In this document: piece after piece, positions 7,707 to 12,443 of the stretch
How positions within the stretch are numbered: position 1 is the stretch's first letter
Layout: each line of letters starts with the position of its first letter
Source of the DNA: Phoronis ovalis
Lineage: Eukaryota > Phoronida > Phoronidae
Reading direction: 5' to 3'
DNA: 12,443 nucleotides
NCBI GenBank assembly: GCA_028565635.1
Contig: JAOXYB010045115.1
Coordinates: 1 to 12,443 of the forward strand
The notes under the pieces: generated by a model
Database searches by the model: none
Seen by the model: only the letters and a program-made list of their open reading frames with translations
Told to the model about the DNA's origin: nothing
Made by a program: the position numbers and the translations under genes

Positions 7707-7979
7707 CCATCAGCAGTATATTTTTTGTATCCAAACAATGTCCTATTTTTTTATCGTTAAACTGCACTTAAATCAAGTTATTATGAAATCAACTTATAAT
7801 TATAATGGAACTATATCTGAGCTATATCAAAAATTTAGATATAATGACATTGATAAGAGAAGGAGTACTGGATTCCGAAGAGTAGTGTTGTGTTAGATAT
7901 ACTGCATGTGTAATGTCTGTTTGACGGTTCTGTGTCACTAATTGTAATGGTATCGCGTGTGGTGATGTCACTGCCAGCC

Positions 7980-8189
7980 TGTATTGTCTATGTTGTCTGT
8001 TGTTAGTGGGTAGCGTGGTAAATCGACAACGAAGATCTTTTAGAGGCACGTCTTTATTCTTGGCTGTCAGCTACAGGAGAGAGCGAGAATTCGATAATCT
8101 CTAATTTATATCGCTCTCCCGAGCCTCCTTTTGGGTGCAGACCGGACAAGGCCGAAGCCCGAGGACGTACGTACCTATAGTACATTACA
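7980..8189 (-). mobile_element. Possible compact LTR (minus strand) of an LTR retrotransposon
   Basis: Read on the minus strand the segment starts TGTAATG and ends CAATACA. It contains TATAAAT (8110-8104) and AATAAA (8058-8053), and is followed within four bases by TGGCAGTGACA, which begins like a primer-binding site. Length is about 210 bases. GAGAGCGA/TCGCTCTC inverted arms lie near 8076 and 8111. No coding domain and no second LTR are present, and no target duplication was seen, so it may instead be ordinary 3' UTR of the ACCS-like gene. Confidence 0.3.
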
Positions 8190-8195
8190 CATGTC

Positions 8196-8201
8196 AATAA
8201 A
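8196..8201 (+). promoter_or_regulatory. Poly(A) signal AATAAA for the ACCS-like gene
   Basis: This is the first canonical AATAAA I found on the plus strand after the stop at 7706, implying a 3' UTR of about 0.5 kb. A GT/CTG-rich stretch begins about 30 bases downstream (8231 onward), which suits a downstream element. No transcript evidence is available. Confidence 0.4.
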
Positions 8202-8219
8202 ATTGCAGACTAGGTGATA

Positions 8220-8262
8220 TGCATTCGCGAACTGTTGCTGCTGCGACTGCTGCTGCTGCTGT
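8220..8262. repeat. Short CTG/GCTGCT microsatellite
   Basis: Interrupted CTG triplets (TTGCTGCTGCGACTGCTGCTGCTGCTG), shortly after the putative poly(A) signal. A short complementary CAGCAGCA lies near 8342. Confidence 0.7.
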
Positions 8263-8447
8263 AGTATATAAAAACTGATGAATATATTTCTTTTTGCATG
8301 TAACAGCTTAGATGAATATTTATAGTACAATGTTTCATGCCGCAGCAGCACTCAAGGCGAGAATCGCAGAGTGAGGGGGTCGGAGTGGCCAGAAAAAAAC
8401 TTAGTTACTGTCCAACCTAAAAATTCTCATATTTTGTTTAGGAGCTG

Positions 8448-8610
8448 TTTCCTTTTTCCTTATTCGATTGACAGTTTCAAGAAAAAGAGAACACTAGTTT
8501 ATTGAGTCTTGTGAACCACGATTTTGAGCCGAAAAAGAAAACATTTCTTTATTCATTTTTCATCGGAATAAGGAAAAAAGAACTTACTTCCTCCCTTTGC
8601 CTTATTCGAT
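8448..8610. repeat. Second, degenerate CTTATTCG hairpin cluster
   Basis: TTTCCTTTTTCCTTATTCG at 8448-8466 is nearly identical to the left arms in intron 3. CGGAATAAGGAAAAAAG at 8564-8580 is the opposite arm, and a further CCTTATTCG arm ends at 8608. Spacing is looser than in the first array. Confidence 0.65.
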
Positions 8611-9098
8611 TGCGTGGTTTAATAAAAAAATAATCCTAGTACGCATGTCTTGAGAACTAGACTAATTAAAGTTTTAGGACATTTGGCATTAAACGTCTGT
8701 TTATGGATGTGTGAGATCCATCTGGACAGTCATATTACTTTTACTCATTAATCATTATTATCTATGGCATATCAGTCAGCTTTCACTAATGGCTTGCTCT
8801 TGATTGTGTATTCAGTTTTTCGCATCTAGACGTCTAGTTCTGCTGTGCGGTCGGCCCACCTGCCACTACTTTTACTTATCCATTCTTGAGTCGGATCCGC
8901 TTATTGGGCAAACTTAGCCCCCAGTCCAGTGGTTCACTTATAGTATTTTGTAATGTCATGTGAACAGTTTTATATTTTGTCGCTATTTATATATAATTGG
9001 GTTTTATAATTCTCATTAAATATCTGCATATTTTTTTGTTATTTGATTTCACTATGCGTCCACTATACTACCGATAACAGGTATAAAACTTTCGATCT

Positions 9099-9300
9099 CG
9101 AATAAGGAAAAATGAGCTATATGCCCCTTTCGCTTGAATGCATCAATAAAAAGAATCAGTCGAATCCTTATACTGGTTTTGTAAACTTCAATTTCGATCT
9201 CAAATAAAGTAAATTAATTAGGGAAATGTTTCTTTTTTCTTATTTAAATCAACATTGAATAAAGAAAATAGTACTTCCTTTTTGGGTTATTTCTCATTAC
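9099..9300. repeat. Third, degenerate CTTATTCG hairpin cluster
   Basis: CGAATAAGGAAAAA at 9099-9112, then decayed forms (TCGAATCCTTAT, TTCTTTTTTCTTATTT, TTGAATAAAGAAAATAG) up to about 9290. It is the most eroded of the three clusters. Confidence 0.5.
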
Positions 9301-9309
9301 AAAAGAATA

Positions 9310-10900
9310 CAATACATTATGCTTTGTAATGCAACAAACAATGTCAAAAATTTGGATCGGCATTTGACCTACATGTATTTCTCAACGTCATTTTAAAATG
9401 TCACCTAGCCTAATACGCCCACCAACCTATCGCCTTAGAACCACATTTCAATCGCCCAGACTGGTGACTTGGTCTTTGCGACTATAAACTCAAAATGACA
9501 TCATACCCTCTTGGGAGCAAACACAGCCGCAAGTCGGCCATATTGGAAGCTAGCGAAGTATTCCATGGTCAAAATTATAAGCGACCTGCACTTTGACCTG
9601 TGTGTACCTTATCCCGAATATGAAGCTGATCTGGTAAAAACTGAAGCTGTTATTGCGAGATAAAAACGTGTTACATCAGAGGACGACGACTAGATCTAGG
9701 ACTATATGCCCAGCTTATCATGTATGTGGATGTGGAAATAAAAAACGATAATATTATATACCATAGCAGCTAGACTTCATCATTTTATCATTAATATCGA
9801 TTCTCACGTCCCAGAAATGAGCCTTAACGCCCATTGCGGCTTCAATTATTTCCATTGTGTGTCACCTGAGTCCGGCCATGGATAAGCTTACCGGTGCCAG
9901 TCCACCGTAGACTATTGTCGCAGTGCCCAGGGAATATTCTCACAATTAATATGTTCCTATATAGGAGTGCCGTGACTACATTATGGGCAGGCCAACAATC
10001 TGCTTCAGCCTAATACATAAAAGTATGCTATGCTTTTCGATTTGAAAAATAATAGTTACCGCGTATATACCAGCAATGAACCAGAAAAGAGGAAAAACAT
10101 TTTTATACGGTATTATGCTAAAGATGAATTGATCGCCATCGAATAGATGTCACGCGCAACGACCATGTGAAAGTAATATATCAGATATATGTTAGCAACA
10201 GCACAATGGCCACAATAAATAGTAAAACATAAAATATATTTATATCTGTTGTTGGTATAATGTTCTGAATTGTTTTAAATTGTAAGATATATATCACTAC
10301 CACGAAATTATTTAAAATATTTTCAGTGTAGGCTATTGGCAGGAGTTCATTTTTGTTCTCGTACTGATTTACACTTTTTTATATTTTGCCACTGTGATTG
10401 AAGCATGATATAGTGTGACTAGGCGTCAAGGGTTTAGACATTCTAAACTGCAAGTACTTCAACTACGACCTCATGTCGTGTGTATATATTTGAAAGATTT
10501 AGAAAAATTTTTGGAAACACGAATGTATGAAAATGTTGAAAGTTGCTCAATGCAGCGGAATTAAGCCGATAAATAACAAGGCATCAAGATTTGAATTTTT
10601 GTTCTTGATTACGTTTTTTATTTCCAAATATATGAATAGTATACTATGTATACATGTTATCAATCGATTTATTAGTACTAAATACGGACAAGGCCTCCAC
10701 CTATAGTATAAAGCATACAATAATACACACGAGGTGGTCATATTTCAAACAATACTTAACAACATAAAGCATTCACGCGTTACAATACAGACAAACATCA
10801 ATTATATATTTTGTCTTGATCAGATCCGTTTTTACTCGTAGCAAGTGTGTGCATAACAAATATGTAGAAAAAAATAAGCTATAAAAATATATGTCTCCAA
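9310..10900. other. Intergenic stretch, no gene supported
   Basis: AT-rich, with no conserved coding block on either strand; the 64-codon minus ORF at 10547-10741 is low-complexity hydrophobic and unsupported. A segment at about 9560-9690 (CACTTTGACCT, GAATATGAAGCTGATCTGG) has the look of an old interspersed repeat, but I cannot name the family. Confidence 0.5.
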
Positions 10901-10923
10901 ATAAATTCATAAAAAGCAATATC

Positions 10924-10929
10924 TTTATT
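10924..10929 (-). promoter_or_regulatory. Poly(A) signal AATAAA for the minus-strand gene
   Basis: AATAAA on the minus strand, 201 bases past the TAG at 11130, followed by a T-rich stretch (TTGCTTTTTATG). Its position fits a short 3' UTR for the predicted GPI-anchored protein exon. Confidence 0.4.
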
Positions 10930-11129
10930 AACGTCAGTAATATCACTAAAGAACAGTTCCGAATTCATTATCAACATCTGGCCCGTTGCACAGGACTTTA
11001 ACCATAAATCTCAATCCTACGCACTTTACCTATAATTAATCTTAGGTTTGAGAATTTTATGCAACTAGCCCTGGTGTAACATATGACATCTAGAAAATTG
11101 GAATACGCAAATTATTACATAACCAATAT

Positions 11130-11318
11130 CTATGACACAAGAGCTAGAATAAAAGGAATAAATACTACACAGCTGATCAGTTGAGAAGGTACTGCACCAT
11201 TAACATCGCCACCTTCACCACCGACATTATCACCTCCTCCATCACCACCATTTCCAGAACAATTTCTTTGGGGTGCTGATAAAGGTCTTGTTATAGTCAC
11301 AGGTCCCAACGGAGACAT
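11130..11318 (-). CDS. Probable last exon of a GPI-anchored surface protein
   Basis: On the minus strand a TTGTTTAG acceptor (ending at 11319) precedes 62 codons closed by TAG (11132-11130). It encodes SPLGPVTITRPLSAPQRN, an N-C-S glycosylation sequon, a Gly/Asp-rich linker (GGDGGGDNVGGEGGD), then NGA and a terminal hydrophobic run SCVVFIPFILALVS with no charged tail. This is the layout of a GPI-attachment signal, with omega site probably at N-G-A. The initial Met directly after the acceptor is more likely internal than a start. The family is not recognised and no upstream exon was convincingly found to the right. It is convergent with the ACCS-like gene. A single-pass membrane protein is the alternative. 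Confidence 0.5.
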   Translation of the reverse strand: MSPLGPVTITRPLSAPQRNCSGNGGDGGGDNVGGEGGDVNGAVPSQLISCVVFIPFILALVS

Positions 11319-12180
11319 CTAAACAAGATATCAATACCATGTGTTAAAATGCAAGGTAAGTACTAACCGGACTTTGGCTTCGAATAAAATCATACGGGGC
11401 TCATGCAGTCCACCCCTTCAGACAACCGTTTTAATTCTTGGACTTGAAAAATTTGAAAACCTCTACCCTTTTATGTACATCCATATATTATCTCATGAAC
11501 TGACCCCAAAATGGTTATGGTGGATTAAATGGATAACAAATAAGATCATTTCTTGGACTAAAATAGGATAAAGTATCATGACACTTTCCTGGTCACCCGG
11601 GACTAAAACAAGCAAAGTATGCGGCCTTATTGAACATTACTGAAAGTTACCCCAGGTATCATTATTAGAACAAATTTTCACAAATAATTATCAGAAAGCA
11701 TCATTCGTTCTGAATTTCTATAGATTATTTTGTATATACTGTACCATGAAATTGTTATGCGAGAAGCCATTATATCCTGTATATACATGTGCTCGCTCTC
11801 GCATAGAAACATACAGTTTGTATGACCAAAACGAATTATGCAATTTTCGGAAACTGTTCCAATGATACATGCTGAGGTATAGCTAATACCTTGTTAGGGC
11901 TAGATTTGCACTTTTAAACCATTCAGCCCTCCCATCTATTTCATTCCAATTTAATAAAATAAGATTACACCCACGTCGACTTTATACATCATGGTTGTCT
12001 ATGGACTATTAACAAACTATGTGAATAATCATGATGCAGTTTGAAAAGATGGGCCAGGCTCATTTACTCATCTGAGAGAAGGAGTGGTCACCAGAACCTG
12101 TCCCTGACCCATAAAGTATGCTAGTACGTGAACCAACACCATCCTTTGATAGTCAAGAAAACTTATTCAATTGTTAAATT
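11319..12180. other. Intron or upstream region of the minus-strand gene, no firm exon
   Basis: No block on either strand shows both conserved-looking protein and good splice sites. The plus ORF 11341-11571 is Trp/Ile/Lys-rich without motifs. A 25-codon open stretch on the minus strand ending at 12060 is discussed under findings. Confidence 0.4.
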
Positions 12181-12185
12181 CGCCC

Positions 12186-12342
12186 GGGGGGGGTGACAGT
12201 CAGAATAACTGGCTACCCATGTTATGTTTGTTATGAAGGGTAAAAGAAGCCCCTTTTTGGGATCTGGCAGGGAGCTCAAAATTCCTACCCTTATTGGGAC
12301 CTATGAGCTGAAAACTCATACCCTTCTTTGGCCTTTGGGACC
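12186..12342. repeat. G-run followed by ACCC...GGGACCT tandem units
   Basis: Eight consecutive G (12186-12193) are followed by three related units: CCCCTTTTTGGGATCT (12250-12265), ACCCTTATTGGGACCT (12287-12302) and ACCCTTCTTTGGCCTTTGGGACCT (about 12319-12342). Separation is about 35 bases, with AGCTCAAAA/AGCTGAAAA spacers. Confidence 0.6.
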
Positions 12343-12371
12343 TTAACAAGAAAAATTGACAACCAAAAAAA

Positions 12372-12413
12372 ACAAGAGGTCTGCAGGTGCAGACAGATGC
12401 CCATCATATGATG
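12372..12413. repeat. Hairpin and palindrome, probable interspersed repeat terminus
   Basis: ACAAGAGG (12372-12379), a GTCTGC-AGGT-GCAGAC hairpin (12379-12394), and a perfect palindrome CATCATATGATG (12402-12413). The arrangement resembles the ends of short non-autonomous elements; the family is not identified. Confidence 0.4.
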
Positions 12414-12443
12414 TAGTTTCTTTAGTTGTAAAGCCATCTATGT

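Noticed and set aside
7822-8049. Minus-strand 75-codon ORF as a gag-like fragment
   Set aside because: It crosses the proposed LTR border and has no zinc knuckle or other recognisable motif.
10547-10741. Minus-strand 64-codon hydrophobic ORF
   Set aside because: Its Ile/Leu/Asn/Lys-rich composition is expected from AT-rich DNA; there is no conserved pattern or supporting signal.
11341-11571. Plus-strand 76-codon ORF
   Set aside because: It has no motif, AT-rich composition, and no flanking splice signals apart from the GTAAGT inside its start.

Overview
The window is eukaryotic, most likely from an intron-rich, AT-rich invertebrate animal genome. Long uninterrupted ORFs are absent. Short conserved protein blocks are flanked by GT/AG splice sites and separated by introns of about 0.25-1.4 kb full of simple and interspersed repeats. 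The protein is closest in character to the animal ACC synthase-like (ACCS) branch of class I/II aminotransferases. I cannot assign a species; the repeat content suggests a marine invertebrate, but this is inference.

Region 1-8201 (+ strand) is the 3' two thirds of an ACCS-like PLP-dependent aminotransferase gene. Nine exons can be placed: 25-94, 1522-1588, 2195-2292, 3547-3725, 5004-5139, 5957-6098, 6493-6641, 6895-7048 and 7624-7706. All splice phases agree, giving 358 complete residues and a stop. The amino-terminal part lies left of the window. The fold's catalytic landmarks are present: NPHNPLG, SDEIY, the Schiff-base lysine in FSK|DFG at an exon junction, GLRCG, and the GWFR arginine. 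A poly(A) signal lies at 8196.

The introns carry most of the unexplained structure. Intron 1 has a diverged ~150-bp repeat. Intron 3 has a tandem array of hairpins built on TTTCC...CTTATTCG, a well-spliced candidate exon on the opposite strand, and a tiny secretory-like ORF. Intron 4 has a 15-unit hexamer satellite, a tRNA-derived SINE-like head, a direct repeat and a cluster of perfect inverted repeats. Intron 5 has an AGCAGACATCTGC-type repeat in two blocks. Intron 6 has a GC-richer block.

Region 7980-8189 looks like a compact LTR on the minus strand, or else simply 3' UTR. Region 8202-10900 is intergenic with no supported gene. It holds two more degenerate clusters of the CTTATTCG hairpin family (8448-8610, 9099-9300) and a possible old interspersed repeat near 9560-9690.

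At 11130-11318 the minus strand has what looks like the last exon of a second, convergent gene. It encodes a Gly/Asp-rich linker and a hydrophobic tail typical of a GPI-anchored surface protein, with its own poly(A) signal at 10929-10924. Its upstream exons were not found and may lie beyond the right edge. The right end (12180-12443) holds a G-run, tandem ACCC...GGGACCT units and a hairpin-bearing repeat terminus. No rRNA, canonical tRNA, CRISPR or bacterial features were seen.
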